Notes: a model not told the origin generated them from the letters alone. Shown: positions 35,134 to 44,204, counted from the stretch's first letter. The stretch: 64,000 nt of DNA from Arthrobacter sp. OAP107 (GCF_040546765.1 NZ_JBEPOK010000001.1:1736001-1800000); one strand, 5' to 3'. Program-made: numbers and translations.

Positions 35134-37551
35134 TCAGCCGAAGGAGGGGACGAGCTTCTTCTTGCCGCCCTCGTTCCTCCACTGAAGCTCGGCGTCGAAC
35201 TTCTTTCCCTTGCTCGAGGTGAAGCCCGTACCCTTGATCGTCTTGCCCGCGGCCAGTGCCGCGTGCTGGTCGTCGGTGAAGGCAACCCCGCACCAGCTCT
35301 TCGGTGGGGAGTCCAGGGAGGCCTCGAAGTCAGGCGCGATCTTCTTACCCTCACCCTTCTTCTCCTCGCGGAAGAAGACCTTGCACTGGAAGCGGTTGCC
35401 CTTCTTTGAGACGAAGTCGCTGGACTCGACGCCCTCGCCAGCCATGAGGCGGTCGATCTCCTCGGGCGTAAAGGTGTAGTGGCACCAGGATGCCGGCGGC
35501 AACGCGTTGCCGCTGGCGTCGCGCCGGCCGAAGCCGAGCTTCTGGAACCCGACGAACTTCCGGCCCTTGAAGGTACCCTCGCCAAGCTCGCCGAAGACCT
35601 CGTAGGCCTTGCCCGTGGTGCTCTTCGCCGAAAACTCGATCGTCTCCCCGGCCAGCAGCCGGGCGACCTCGTCGTCGGTGAAGCGGTGGCCGCCCCACTC
35701 ACGCGCGAACTCCACATCCTTGCCCGTCTTGGCCCAGGTGCCCTGCGCCCGCTCCTTCCGGGTGACGGCCTCCTCCTTGAGCCCCAGTGCGGAGCGCATC
35801 GTCGCGGCGTTCTTCTGCATGGTCGCGATGTCCTCGCGCACCCAGTCGGCCACGACCGCGAGGCGCTCCTCTGCGCTCGGGCCGGTGCCCGCGGCAATCT
35901 CCTTCATATCGGCATAGACCTTCTCGGTCAGCGCCAGGTCGCCGATCCGGGTGCCCGGCAGCAGCCGCCAGCTCATGTCCCCGGCCTCGGCCAGGGTGAG
36001 CTTGCGGCCCTTCTCCAACAGCAGCGGGTACTTCGTCTTCGTCGAGGTCACCTCGGAGTACGTCGAGGTCCGGGTAGCACCGGTGCCCACGTCGCGCTTC
36101 TCCAGCTGCTTCATCAGCCACTTCATGCTCGGGTGCTCGGGGCGCTTGTTCGCACCCTCGAAGACGAAGGGCTCAGCGTTGGTGCCCAGGCCCTTGGCCG
36201 ATTCGTTCTCATCGCCCTCGGCGGTGTCGTCGCCGGCGTCCGGATCGAACACCGCCTTCCAGCCCGCCGACAGCGGGACGTTGGCGATGCCCACGAAGTC
36301 CGGGTAGTCCTTGACGTGGCCCTTCTGCTGCTCGTAGACGTAGTCCTCGGCGATCATCGCCAGATAGTTCTTGCCCAGCGTCTCGTAGATCAGGCGGCCG
36401 GCCTTGCCGAAGCGCTGCTCGACCTCGTCCAGTGAAGCGGGCACCTTCGGGCCCGGCCGGTTCGCACCGTGCGCGCCCTGGGGCTTGACGTGCGTCTTGC
36501 GCGGCTGGCGGTGCGTCAGGAGCTTCACGTCCACGCCCACGACCCCGGCGATCTTGTCCACCAGGGGCGCGAGCTCGTCGAACTGCTCGGGCGTGATCGT
36601 CACGTCGGCAGTGCGCGGGTAGCTGACGGCCTGGGCCTCGTACATGGACTGGTAGGTCGAAAGCACGAGCTGGGCCTTGATCCCCTTGCCCACCAGGAGC
36701 GAGGACAGTGCGGCCAGGTCCAGCAGCTTCGGTGGCGCGGTCTGCTTCGTCGCCTTGCCGTCGAGCACGACGGGGGAGGGGCCGTACTGGTTCGGCACCT
36801 GGTCCTTCTGGTCGAACCGCGGCTCCTCCGGATTCGCGTACATCACGTCGTTCTCGTCACGGAACCGGTTCTGGAAGAATGGCTTCTTGATGTAGTCGTT
36901 GTACGCCTTCAGCTGGTCGCCGACGAGCTTGACCATCGCCGACTTCAGCCGGCCCTGGCGCAGCACCGTGTCCTGCCCGGACTGGCGCGCCATGTTCGTG
37001 GCGATGCGGGTGAACTGCATCGAGAGCAGGTCGAACTGCGAACGGTAGCGCGCCTTGCGGTACTCGTCGAAGTCCATGAGCGACGGAATGACCTTGCGCG
37101 CGGCGAAGGCCTTCTGCAGCGAGGCCGGAGCCTCATCAGTGAAATACATGCGCGACCACTTGCCTGGCTTCAGCCCCAACTCGAGGAAGGCATTGACCGC
37201 GATCATGCCGCCCTCGCCCGTGGGGTCGACGTCGGTGGCGATCACGATCTCGTCGCACTTGCACAGGGTCCGCTTCACGTCCTGGGCGACAGAGCTCGCG
37301 TTCTTGATCACCTCCAGACTCCAGTCCAGCTGCTGAGGGTCCCAGGGCAGGTTGCCCAGGTCCCAGGTCCGGTACTTCCCGGCCACGTCCGGATCCGCCA
37401 CCATCCGGTGCGGATCGACGAACTCGTACAGGTGCCCCCGGGCGTGGGCGATGACGAACTGCTCCCCGTTGTACGTGCCGTTCATGCCGCCGAGGGCTGC
37501 AGCGAAGTGCCGCGCCGCGCTCGGTTTCTCGGTGAGGATCCCGACAACCAT
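35134..37551 (-). CDS. Type IA DNA topoisomerase (TopB/TraE-like) of the conjugative element
   Basis: 805 residues from ATG 37551; adjacent ATG 37554 and in-frame 37578 are alternatives, but GGGAG is best spaced for this one. The Toprim domain has VGILTEKPSAARHF and CDEIVIATDVDPTGEGG. The catalytic Tyr311 lies in SYPRTADVTI. The central gate domain (QFTRIATNMARQSGQDTVLR) is also visible. The C-terminus holds three copies of a module with [FV]TDDxxAxLxAGxTI (HRFTDDEVARLLAGETIEF, YTFTPEEIDRLMAGEGV, VAFTDDQHAALAAGKTIKG), the topoisomerase C-terminal repeat. Plasmid topoisomerase III enzymes aid transfer or decatenation. Confidence 0.88.
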   Translation of the reverse strand: MVVGILTEKPSAARHFAAALGGMNGTYNGEQFVIAHARGHLYEFVDPHRMVADPDVAGKYRTWDLGNLPWDPQQLDWSLEVIKNASSVAQDVKRTLCKCDEIVIATDVDPTGEGGMIAVNAFLELGLKPGKWSRMYFTDEAPASLQKAFAARKVIPSLMDFDEYRKARYRSQFDLLSMQFTRIATNMARQSGQDTVLRQGRLKSAMVKLVGDQLKAYNDYIKKPFFQNRFRDENDVMYANPEEPRFDQKDQVPNQYGPSPVVLDGKATKQTAPPKLLDLAALSSLLVGKGIKAQLVLSTYQSMYEAQAVSYPRTADVTITPEQFDELAPLVDKIAGVVGVDVKLLTHRQPRKTHVKPQGAHGANRPGPKVPASLDEVEQRFGKAGRLIYETLGKNYLAMIAEDYVYEQQKGHVKDYPDFVGIANVPLSAGWKAVFDPDAGDDTAEGDENESAKGLGTNAEPFVFEGANKRPEHPSMKWLMKQLEKRDVGTGATRTSTYSEVTSTKTKYPLLLEKGRKLTLAEAGDMSWRLLPGTRIGDLALTEKVYADMKEIAAGTGPSAEERLAVVADWVREDIATMQKNAATMRSALGLKEEAVTRKERAQGTWAKTGKDVEFAREWGGHRFTDDEVARLLAGETIEFSAKSTTGKAYEVFGELGEGTFKGRKFVGFQKLGFGRRDASGNALPPASWCHYTFTPEEIDRLMAGEGVESSDFVSKKGNRFQCKVFFREEKKGEGKKIAPDFEASLDSPPKSWCGVAFTDDQHAALAAGKTIKGTGFTSSKGKKFDAELQWRNEGGKKKLVPSFG

Positions 37552-37570
37552 CATGACTCCCTTTCGTCGG

Positions 37571-37645
37571 TGACTCATAAACCAGTCGACTCATAAATCA
37601 GTCACAAGTCTATCGATAGAATGAGTCGAATGGCGAGTCTGAGCG
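37571..37645. promoter_or_regulatory. Operator-like cluster (family member c), divergent topoisomerase promoter region
   Basis: Contains TGACTCATAAACCAG and TCGACTCATAAATCAGTCA as close tandem copies of GACTCATAAA, then TCTATCGATAGA (12-bp palindrome) and ATGAGTCGAATGG. The first copy overlaps the in-frame ATG at 37578. TCGACTCAT-N2-ATCAGTCA recurs at 60549-60567. Confidence 0.6.
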
Positions 37646-37791
37646 AGTCGCATGGCGAGTCGAGTGGGAGCGGCGAGACCCGCGCCGGCACGCCGGTCAG
37701 AGAGGGTCTGGATCATTCACGGCGACCCCGGATCGAGGTAACGTCTATAGAGTCGCCACCCGCTCACGCCCGACCCAGGAGCACGAATCCC

Positions 37792-38283
37792 ATGGCCCTC
37801 GACCACGCTTTCCTGCGCACACCACAGGACTTCAGCAGCATGCTCATCGAGATGCAGGAGGGCAGCTGGCCGCCGGACGAGGCGGACATCATCCGTATCG
37901 CCCAGGGGTGCTCGATGCTGATCGAGTGCATCGACGCCTGGGAGAGCGCCACGCACGGCAAGAACGTCTTCGACGTCGCCCGCGGAGAGATCTGCACGGC
38001 CGACGTACGGCGGCTCCTCGCCCAGGAGGTCTCACTGAGCTACGAGGGCGACGTCGCGGTGCTGTTGGTGCCGCCTGCGGACGAACGTGTGCGCGTGGAA
38101 ATCCGTGCCGACGTCGACGAATACCAGGGCCTGCTGCGCCGTCCGGAGATGGTCCTGGATTGGGAGCAGGATGGCAAGCAGCACGAGCACTACATCTCAC
38201 TCAAGCCCAAGGGCGCGCACTGGTACATGCTGTCGCAGCTGCGCGACGACATGAAGGAAGGCCGGCTCACCGTCCGGTCCTAG
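37792..38283 (+). CDS. Hypothetical protein of the conjugative element
   Basis: 163 residues from ATG 37792 with AGGAG 11 bases before; the frame is open back to 37621, but that overlaps operator words. Segments are LRTPQDFSSMLIEMQEGSWP, GCSMLIECIDAWESATHGKN, EGDVAVLLVPPADERVRVEI and KGAHWYMLSQLRDDMKEG. It is a soluble alpha/beta protein with no family recognised. It diverges from the topoisomerase gene across the operator cluster, so its expression may be co-controlled. Confidence 0.7.
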   Translation: MALDHAFLRTPQDFSSMLIEMQEGSWPPDEADIIRIAQGCSMLIECIDAWESATHGKNVFDVARGEICTADVRRLLAQEVSLSYEGDVAVLLVPPADERVRVEIRADVDEYQGLLRRPEMVLDWEQDGKQHEHYISLKPKGAHWYMLSQLRDDMKEGRLTVRS

Positions 38284-38322
38284 CTCCGCCGGCCGTGGGC
38301 CTCCTGCGGCCTCTAGAATGAA

Positions 38323-38354
38323 ATCAGCCCGTTGCCTGATGGCACCGGGCTGAT
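38323..38354 (+). terminator. Terminator-like hairpin
   Basis: ATCAGCCCGTTGCC pairs with GGCACCGGGCTGAT (one mismatch) around loop TGAT, 40 bp after the stop at 38283. No T run follows. Confidence 0.6.
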
Positions 38355-38411
38355 GGGTTCGACTACAGAGGGGCGCAGGTCAGCGGCCCAGGTTCACGGG
38401 ACGGCCGGTTT

Positions 38412-39199
38412 CGCCATTCCGCTGCCGCGATCGCCGCATCAGTCGTCGTGCTCGAACAATCCCAGCTGCGCAATCCCCGACACGACGATGGCGTCCGTGC
38501 AGCACTGCGAGTCATGGTCTCGGCGCGGGAGCAGATGACGATCGAGCGCACTGCGAAGGTCAATGCCCTCACCGCTCTCCTGCGCACCGTTGATCTCGGC
38601 GTCGACGCGCGCAGGCCCCTCACCGGTACCAAGATCACGGAGATCTCTCACTGGCGCGTCCGCGACGAGCCCCTCGCCGCTGCCACTGCCCGGGCCGAGA
38701 CTCTCCGGCTCGCCAAGCGCATCGCCGTGCTTGATTCCGAGCTCAAGGACAACAACTCCCGGACCACCGAGCTCCTCGAAGCCAGCCCCGCGGCCCCCTT
38801 GCTAGATGAAACGGGAGTTGGTCCTGTCACCGCGGCCGTGGTTTACACGGCGTGGTCGCATCTGGGCCGAGTGCGTTCTGAGGCCGCCTTCGCCGCTCTC
38901 GCCGGAGTGAGCCCGATTCCCGCATCCTCGGGAAACACCACCCGGCACCGGCTCAACCGGGGCGGTGACAGACGCCTCAACAGAGCCCTCCATCTGGCCA
39001 CGGTCGTCAGAATGGTCCATGATCCCGCTACCCGGGCCTACGCCGAACGCAGGACAGCCGAGGGCAAGAGCTCACGCGAGATCCGTCGGTGCCTCAAGCG
39101 ATACCTCGCCCGCCATCTTTACCGCGCCCTGAATGCACTCCACGCTGCCACTGAAGCGATCCCAATCGCACCTTGACAGATATTAGAAGATTCACCCCT
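38412..39199 (+). mobile_element. IS110-family element, 5' truncated
   Basis: Only the C-terminal two-thirds of the transposase and the 3' end are present. Similarity to IS110 begins near 38412 (RHSAAAIAASVVVLEQSQL). The N-terminal DEDD catalytic domain is replaced by unrelated sequence. The 3' terminal 190 bp (39010-39199) are repeated at 39863-40050. Confidence 0.8.
38448..39176 (+). pseudogene. IS110 transposase, N-terminally truncated
   Basis: The open frame from GTG 38448 reads RAALRVMVSAREQMTIER, then the Transposase_20 segment ETGVGPVTAAVVYTAWSHLG and FAALAGVSPIPASSGNTTRH followed by RLNRGGDRRLNRALHLATVV, including the Ser-rich PIPASSGN site of the C-terminal catalytic region. The DEDD RuvC-like N-domain is missing, so the product cannot transpose by itself. 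Confidence 0.82.
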
Positions 39200-40050
39200 T
39201 CTAGGCCCTGCAAGACCGACTGGTGAACCCATTCAGCAGGCACCAGCGGGCATGACAAGAGGCACCCCGCAGGGTGCCTCGCTGTGGCGGCGGCTGATGG
39301 GCTGGCGGTAATGGTTGAATTGTTTTATGAAACGTGTTTGGGGGATTACTACCGTTGCGCTGCTGGCATTGACCGGCTGTGCTTCGACCACTACGGCTGC
39401 GCCCGCTGCCACCAAATCGGCACCTGCATCGTCGCTGTATGACAGGAGACCTAGTCAGGAACAGGGAGACGCACTGGCGGGCCTACGTAAAGGCAGAGCA
39501 AGCTACGGGTCCGAACCTGATGGCAAACATGCCCGGCGTCTATTCTGAGATGACTGTCGAAGGGAAATTTGAGCCGGTGAAAAAGACTCGGAATCTTCCT
39601 TCCGACGGTACGCCCGCCGTGGTCTGGCAGGCCGTGGTCTCGTTCGACTACAGGTACCTCCCGGATTCTGACCTCTCGGGGGCACCCCAACAGCTCGAGG
39701 CATCAAGAGCACAGGTTGAACGGTTGTGCGAAACTGCGATCTTCCCGGGCATGAGGGCATTTGGCGTGGATACCCCAATAACAGTGCTATTCAGGTATAG
39801 CGCCGCGGATCGCATTTTACCGATAAAGACTCTGATGTGCAGCACCTCCCGCTAGTAGGGGTGAATGGTCCATGATCCCGCTACCCGGGCCTACGCCGAA
39901 CGCAGGACGGCCGAGGGCAAGAGCTCACGCGAGATCCGTCGGTGCCTCAAGCGATACCTCGCCCGCCATCTCTACCGTGCCCTGAATGCACTCCACGCTG
40001 CCACTGAAGCGATCCCAATCGCACCTTGACAGATATAGAAGATTCACCCT
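39010..40050. repeat. Direct repeat of the IS110 3' end flanking a lipoprotein pseudogene
   Basis: 39010-39199 and 39863-40050 are nearly identical (three or four substitutions and one 1-2 base indel near the end: AGATATTAGAAG versus AGATATAGAAG). Each copy encodes the last 50 or so codons of the transposase. The 660 bp between carry a lipoprotein reading frame and the small hairpin at 39259-39280 (GAGGCACCC / GGGTGCCTC). Confidence 0.85.
39327..39855 (+). pseudogene. Frameshifted lipoprotein gene between IS110 ends
   Basis: ATG 39327 begins MKRVWGITTVALLALTGCAS, a clear signal peptide with lipobox LTGC. The frame then continues into low-quality sequence and stops at 39548. The next frame carries the coding-like remainder (THWRAYVKAEQATGPNLMAN, VVWQAVVSFDYRYLPDSD, PGMRAFGVDTPITVLFRY) to the stop at 39855. 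The shift lies near 39430-39450. No family was recognised. A split into two genes is less likely because the second frame has no ribosome site. Confidence 0.65.
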
Positions 40051-40111
40051 TTTTACGGTTCGCGGAGACGCACCGCAGGACCGTTCGCTGTATTCCAGTG
40101 CGTCACGGCGC

Positions 40112-41149
40112 TCATCGGATCGGCCGCCCTTCCCGCTCGCGCTCGAGCTTCGCCTGCTTCTTCGTCGCCTCCCGCACCCGGTCCCGGACGAAGACCGCGT
40201 CCTTGTGCGTGATCGGAGCCTCGTGGACATTGTGCGAGCCGCGCAGGAAGTTGCTCGTGCGGTCCGCGATCGAGTACGCGAGTGCCTGCTCGATCGCCGC
40301 GCTGGTCTCCTTTACCTCACCCAGCTGCCCGTGCAGCGCGGCCAGGCCCTGGGTCTGCTCACGGCCCCTCCGCTCCAGGGATTCCATGCGCGCCGCGATG
40401 CTGCCCAGCAGCGGATCACGGGAGCGGAACAGCTGCGCCGCGCGCCGGGTGGCAGCATCAGTCGCCAGTCCAAGGTCGAGCTGGGCCAGCAGAAAGGCCG
40501 TGACCAGGCTTGCCTGGCTCAACCGCTCGGCGAACTCGCGGGCTGCCGTGTCGCCGACACCGAGCTCACGGACGGCCGCTGAGCGCAGCTGCTCCCGCAG
40601 CGCGCCGACGATGGCCTCGGGCAGGGCCCGGACGGCAGGCTGGCTCTTCACGCCCTCGAGCCGGAAGCCGCTCTGTGGCAACGACTCGCTGCCTTCATCC
40701 CCTCCACCGGAGCCGCCCCTGGCCGCCGCAGACTGCACGGCCTCCTGATGGTCGGTGTGCTGGAGCGGGACGGGCGGGAGGAGGTTGGCATCTTCCGGCG
40801 GCGACACCGGGAGGGCCGCGGGGTGTGCTTCGGCGTCTGCGTCGTCGTGCACCTGCGGCATCGCTGCTTTGTCCACGGCGACGGCGTCGCTCTGGGCCGG
40901 GGGAGTGGCGCTGCCTGCTCCCGAGCCTCCACGCTGGCCGGCACCGGTGTCCCGGTCAAGGTTCTCGGCGCTCTGCTGCGGGGCCTCATCCTTCTCCGGC
41001 GTGTCCTGCTCCGGCTCCGCCGGCTGTGCCCGTTCCTGGGCCCGCTTCAGGCCCTCGCTCCCGCCGGTCCGGTACGCATCGAGGAAGGACGTGTCGACGT
41101 CCATCAGCTCGTCGGTGGACGGCATGATCTCGTTCAGCCCCTGGCTCAC
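40112..41149 (-). CDS. Hypothetical plasmid protein, partner of the RHH protein
   Basis: 345 residues starting at GTG 41149 within GACGTGA, so its start overlaps the stop of the preceding gene (translational coupling). The N-terminal 150 residues are disordered and Pro/Ala/Asp-rich. The C-terminal half is helical, with GALREQLRSAAVRELGVGDT, SLVTAFLLAQLDLGL and RMESLERRGREQTQG (coiled coil), ending KKQAKLEREREGRPIR. It could be the effector or adaptor of a two-gene relaxosome or partition unit with the RHH protein; no direct family match. Confidence 0.7.
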   Translation of the reverse strand: MSQGLNEIMPSTDELMDVDTSFLDAYRTGGSEGLKRAQERAQPAEPEQDTPEKDEAPQQSAENLDRDTGAGQRGGSGAGSATPPAQSDAVAVDKAAMPQVHDDADAEAHPAALPVSPPEDANLLPPVPLQHTDHQEAVQSAAARGGSGGGDEGSESLPQSGFRLEGVKSQPAVRALPEAIVGALREQLRSAAVRELGVGDTAAREFAERLSQASLVTAFLLAQLDLGLATDAATRRAAQLFRSRDPLLGSIAARMESLERRGREQTQGLAALHGQLGEVKETSAAIEQALAYSIADRTSNFLRGSHNVHEAPITHKDAVFVRDRVREATKKQAKLEREREGRPIR

Positions 41150-41556
41150 GTCAGCTCCCCGTTCTCCTCGTCCAGCAGATAGTTGTCGCCCCTGGTCAGC
41201 CCGAGCAGGGAATCGAAGCCCATGGTCACGACCCGCTCGAGGTTGGCGTTGTTCGTCGAAAGCGCCTTGAGCTCGTCGACGACCTGGTTGATACGCGCGG
41301 TGAGCAGATCAGGGATGTCGAAGTCGAGATTCTCGCGCCGGATCTTCTCGGCGATCGCCTCGGCGTAATACTCGTTGGCGGAGGGGTAGCCGCGCCGCTG
41401 CGCCCAGTACTCCGCCCGCTGCTTCTCGTCCGAGGACAGGCGGGTAAAGACCCGCTCCCTGCGGTCGCTGCCGTTCTGGTCGATGCTCGGTCCACCGGAC
41501 CTGGTCGCAGCCCGCGCAGCGGGAGGCGCAGCCTTCGGCTCGTCGACGACGGTCAT
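41146..41556 (-). CDS. RHH/Arc-type DNA-binding accessory protein (relaxosome-like)
   Basis: 136 residues. Following a disordered start, residues 33-75 read RERVFTRLSSDEKQRAEYWA, then RRGYPSANEYYAEAIAEKIR, a ribbon-helix-helix plan as in MobC/TraY-like plasmid proteins. The C-terminal half (LLTARINQVVDELKALSTNN, LERVVTMGFDSLLGL) is coiled coil for oligomerisation. ATG 41556 follows CAGGAGAGG. The operator-like cluster 41571-41650 lies directly upstream, so autoregulation is plausible. Confidence 0.72.
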   Translation of the reverse strand: MTVVDEPKAAPPAARAATRSGGPSIDQNGSDRRERVFTRLSSDEKQRAEYWAQRRGYPSANEYYAEAIAEKIRRENLDFDIPDLLTARINQVVDELKALSTNNANLERVVTMGFDSLLGLTRGDNYLLDEENGELT

Positions 41557-41570
41557 GTCTGGCCTCTCCT

Positions 41571-41650
41571 GTCATATTCGACTGATGTACGAGTCCATTC
41601 TAACGTCATTCGATTGTCTGTCACGAATGATTGGGCAATGACTTGTGACA
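41571..41650. promoter_or_regulatory. Operator-like cluster (family member d)
   Basis: TTCGACTGATGTACGAGTCC, then ATTCTAACGTCATTCGATTG, plus an inverted pair TGTCTGTCACGA ... CTTGTGACAGAC (41614-41653). The first part aligns with the TCGACTCAT-N2-ATCAGTCA motif at 37.59 and 60.55 kb. Confidence 0.5.
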
Positions 41651-41800
41651 GACCTTTGCGGAGAGGTCGGGCAGAGAGGTGGAGTCATCTGCGTCACCCG
41701 GTCAGCGCCTGATCGCGTGTCCCAGGCAGCCTCGGTTCCTCGACCCCAAGGCCGGGGCCGCTGAACGTTGGTTCGCACCTCCCGTTCGTGCGAAAAAGAG

Positions 41801-41843
41801 AAGGCCCCGACGCGCATGAAGCGCACCGGGGCCTTTATTCCTG
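41801..41843. terminator. Terminator hairpin upstream of umuDC
   Basis: AAGGCCCCG / CGGGGCCTT with a pairing-rich interior, then TATTCC on the plus side and CTCTTTTTC on the minus side. It may insulate umuDC from transcription through 41.6-41.8 kb. No gene is visible between 41557 and 41958. Confidence 0.6.
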
Positions 41844-41929
41844 CCCGCAGTCCCAGAGCCCAGGCCTGTCCGGTCCGCCCGGCAGTTGCTCCACGTTGCG
41901 TGCCGTTCCCGCCCGGGCGTACGATTCCA

Positions 41930-41945
41930 TCGAACATATGTTCGA
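41930..41945. promoter_or_regulatory. SOS box (LexA operator)
   Basis: TCGAACATATGTTCGA, a perfect 16-bp palindrome fitting the actinobacterial/Gram-positive LexA consensus CGAAC-N4-GTTCG, 13 bp before the umuD start. Confidence 0.9.
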
Positions 41946-41958
41946 AAAGGAAGTGGAC

Positions 41959-42414
41959 ATGCAGGCCTCGCAGCCAGAACCGTTGGCGCTCGACGAGCCG
42001 CTGATACTCCCGTTCGCGCCGGAAGCCGTCGCCTGCGGCTTCCCCAGCCCTGCAGAGGGATATTGGTCCGGGGACCTTGATCTTGTCCAGCACCTGGTCC
42101 GGGACCCAACATGTACATTTGTCTGGCGTGCAGCCGGCCATTCCATGACCGGAGCCGGAATCAATGACGGCGACCTGCTGCTCGTGGACCGGGGGATCGA
42201 TCCCGTTCCGGGCAAGATCGTGATCGCCGTCGTTGACGGCGAATACACCGTCAAGCGGCTGGACGTCATCCAGGGACGTACCGTTCTCGTGGCAGAGAAC
42301 CTTGACTATGCGGACGTCGTTCTCCACGAACACACCGAGATGTCAGTCTGGGGCGTGGTCACATGGATTCTGTCTCCTGCGAAAACCAAACGTGGTGTCA
42401 GACCCCGCCTATAG
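41959..42414 (+). CDS. umuD: UmuD-like S24 (LexA-type) peptidase
   Basis: 151 residues from ATG 41959 behind AAAAGGAAG; an upstream in-frame ATG lies inside the SOS box. The cleavage-site region reads AVACGFPSPAEGY (Cys-Gly). The catalytic Ser is in AAGHSMTGAGINDGDLLLVD and the catalytic Lys in DGEYTVKRL. This matches UmuD: RecA-stimulated self-cleavage gives UmuD' for error-prone polymerase V. It is followed by umuC after 9 bp, under direct LexA control. Confidence 0.92.
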   Translation: MQASQPEPLALDEPLILPFAPEAVACGFPSPAEGYWSGDLDLVQHLVRDPTCTFVWRAAGHSMTGAGINDGDLLLVDRGIDPVPGKIVIAVVDGEYTVKRLDVIQGRTVLVAENLDYADVVLHEHTEMSVWGVVTWILSPAKTKRGVRPRL

Positions 42415-42423
42415 TCTCCAGCC

Positions 42424-43734
42424 GTGGCAATGACGACTCTCACCCCAGCATCCGATCAAATCGCTCTCGTAGACTGCGTCTCCTTTTACGCCAACGCGGA
42501 GCGCGTCTTCGACCCCACGCTGCATGACCGGCCGACCCTTGTCCTCTCGAACAATGACGGCTGTGTGGTTGCCGCGTGCCCGCTGGTGAAGGAGCTCGAT
42601 CCTGACATCATGGGCAAGCCGTGGTTCAAGATCCGCGGCTGGTGCCAGGCCAAGGGCGTCGAAGCCAGGTCATCGAACTATGAGCTCTATGGCTCGCTGA
42701 GTGCACGGGTTGCCACCATTCTGGGCCGCTTCAGTGCGTGGCAGGAAGTGTATTCGATCGACGAAAGCTGGCTGAAGCTGCGGGGCGCTCCTGAAGAACT
42801 CGAATCACGGGGACAGGAGATCCGACGGACTGTCCTCCAGCTGACCGGAATTCCTGTCCGCGTCGCGATCGGTCCCACGAAGACCCTCGCCAAGGTAGCG
42901 GCTCTCGGCATCAAGAAAAACCCCGCGTTCAATGGAGTTCTCGATCTCCGGCGGTTTTCAGAGGAGCAGCTTGACCGGATCCTTGACTCCCTCCATGTGA
43001 CTGACCTCTGGGGCGTCGCCGGGCGTAACGGCAAGCGCCTGGCTGCGCTCGGCATCCACACGGCCAGAGAACTGCGCGACGCTGATGCCAAATGGCTCCG
43101 CAAACGGTTCTCCGTCGTCATGGAAAGAACCATCCTGGAGCTGCGCGGGCAAAAATGTATCGGGCTGGAGACCCAGCCGCCGGCTGCCAAGGACCAGCTG
43201 ATCTATTCCAGGAGCTTCTCGCGCAAGCTTACGGACCCTGACGAGATGCATCAGGTTCTGTCGATCTACGCCCAGCGGGTCTCAGCACGTCTTCGGGCCC
43301 AGGGGTCCGTCGCCGGCGTGCTCTCGGTGTGGGCTTCGACCGGCTGGGCCGACGAAGGAACCGTCCCGCATTCAGCCCACCGGGCTGTTCCGCTGGCCAT
43401 GCCGACCGATGACCCGATCGCGCTTACGAAAGCTGCCAGTGTGATCCTGCCTGATCTGTTTCCGACCGCCGGTATCCGCTACGCCCGTGCAGGAGTTGTA
43501 CTCACGGGACTGCGCGCGGGTGACGGCGTTCAGTTCCTACCTGTGTTCCAATCCGAATTCGAAGATCGGGGAGTAGGGAAGGTACTTGACGAAATCACGA
43601 GAAAGCTCGGCGCGCAGGCAGTGGGTGTGGGCCTGGGTGGCATGAAGACCCCGCCGGCGTGGGAGATGAAGCGCGCCATGCTCTCGAAGCGCTGCACGAC
43701 CCACTGGGACGAGCTGCCGGTCGCTGTGGCATAG
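42424..43734 (+). CDS. umuC: UmuC-like Y-family DNA polymerase subunit
   Basis: 436 residues from GTG 42424 (ATG 42430 possible). Palm-domain acids are in ALVDCVSFYANAERVFDP and YSIDESWLKL. The steric/nucleotide loop is in VLSNNDGCVVA. The HhH segment around ILDSLHVTDLWGVAGRNGKR is followed by a little-finger domain and the UmuC C-terminal region ending WEMKRAMLSKRCTTHWDELP. It is the catalytic translesion subunit, induced together with umuD. Mobile umuDC copies are common on plasmids. Confidence 0.93.
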   Translation: MAMTTLTPASDQIALVDCVSFYANAERVFDPTLHDRPTLVLSNNDGCVVAACPLVKELDPDIMGKPWFKIRGWCQAKGVEARSSNYELYGSLSARVATILGRFSAWQEVYSIDESWLKLRGAPEELESRGQEIRRTVLQLTGIPVRVAIGPTKTLAKVAALGIKKNPAFNGVLDLRRFSEEQLDRILDSLHVTDLWGVAGRNGKRLAALGIHTARELRDADAKWLRKRFSVVMERTILELRGQKCIGLETQPPAAKDQLIYSRSFSRKLTDPDEMHQVLSIYAQRVSARLRAQGSVAGVLSVWASTGWADEGTVPHSAHRAVPLAMPTDDPIALTKAASVILPDLFPTAGIRYARAGVVLTGLRAGDGVQFLPVFQSEFEDRGVGKVLDEITRKLGAQAVGVGLGGMKTPPAWEMKRAMLSKRCTTHWDELPVAVA

Positions 43735-43804
43735 CGGGGTAAGGGAAGCGCAGGACCTCAACAGCACCCGCGCCGGCAGCAAACTCGAGCAGCGACCTGC
43801 CACA

Positions 43805-44095
43805 TTAAAGCGCGGCTTCGAGTTCCTCCGAGGAATACCCGAACATGTAATCCTCATCCTTACCGTGTGAGGCCCAGATCTGAGCTGCATCGTAAACACT
43901 CAGCGCCTCGCTGTCGTCATCGTCATCGTCATCGTCATCTAGACCGTAGCGACACTCAAGGCAGTACATCTCGGAGTAAACAAACTTTTTCACCAGGGGC
44001 GTCCCACAGTTGGGGCACGGGGGCGTTTCACCCTCGTAGACATCGATCTCGTCCCAGCTTTTTTCCTTCTTCGCAAGGAAATCAAAGATACCCAA
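43805..44095 (-). CDS. Small zinc-ribbon protein with Asp9 tract
   Basis: 96 residues taking TTG 44095, which gives the natural start (M)GIFDFLAKKEKSWDEID; the frame is open to 44173. The zinc ribbon is PPCPNCGTPLVKKF...YCLECRYGLD (CxxC...CxxC). Right after it comes nine Asp encoded by alternating GAT/GAC triplets (43913-43939), then DAAQIWASHGKDEDYMFGYS. It resembles small zinc-ribbon adaptor proteins. No partner is evident. Confidence 0.7.
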   Translation of the reverse strand: MGIFDFLAKKEKSWDEIDVYEGETPPCPNCGTPLVKKFVYSEMYCLECRYGLDDDDDDDDDSEALSVYDAAQIWASHGKDEDYMFGYSSEELEAAL

Positions 44096-44204
44096 AGGCC
44101 CTACCGTCCCAATACGTCCCGCCGAAGCCGTTTCTGATATGACATAAACCGCTGACGACAAGCACAACCGCAATTTTCGACACGGTCAGTATCGCATGCG
44201 CCTG

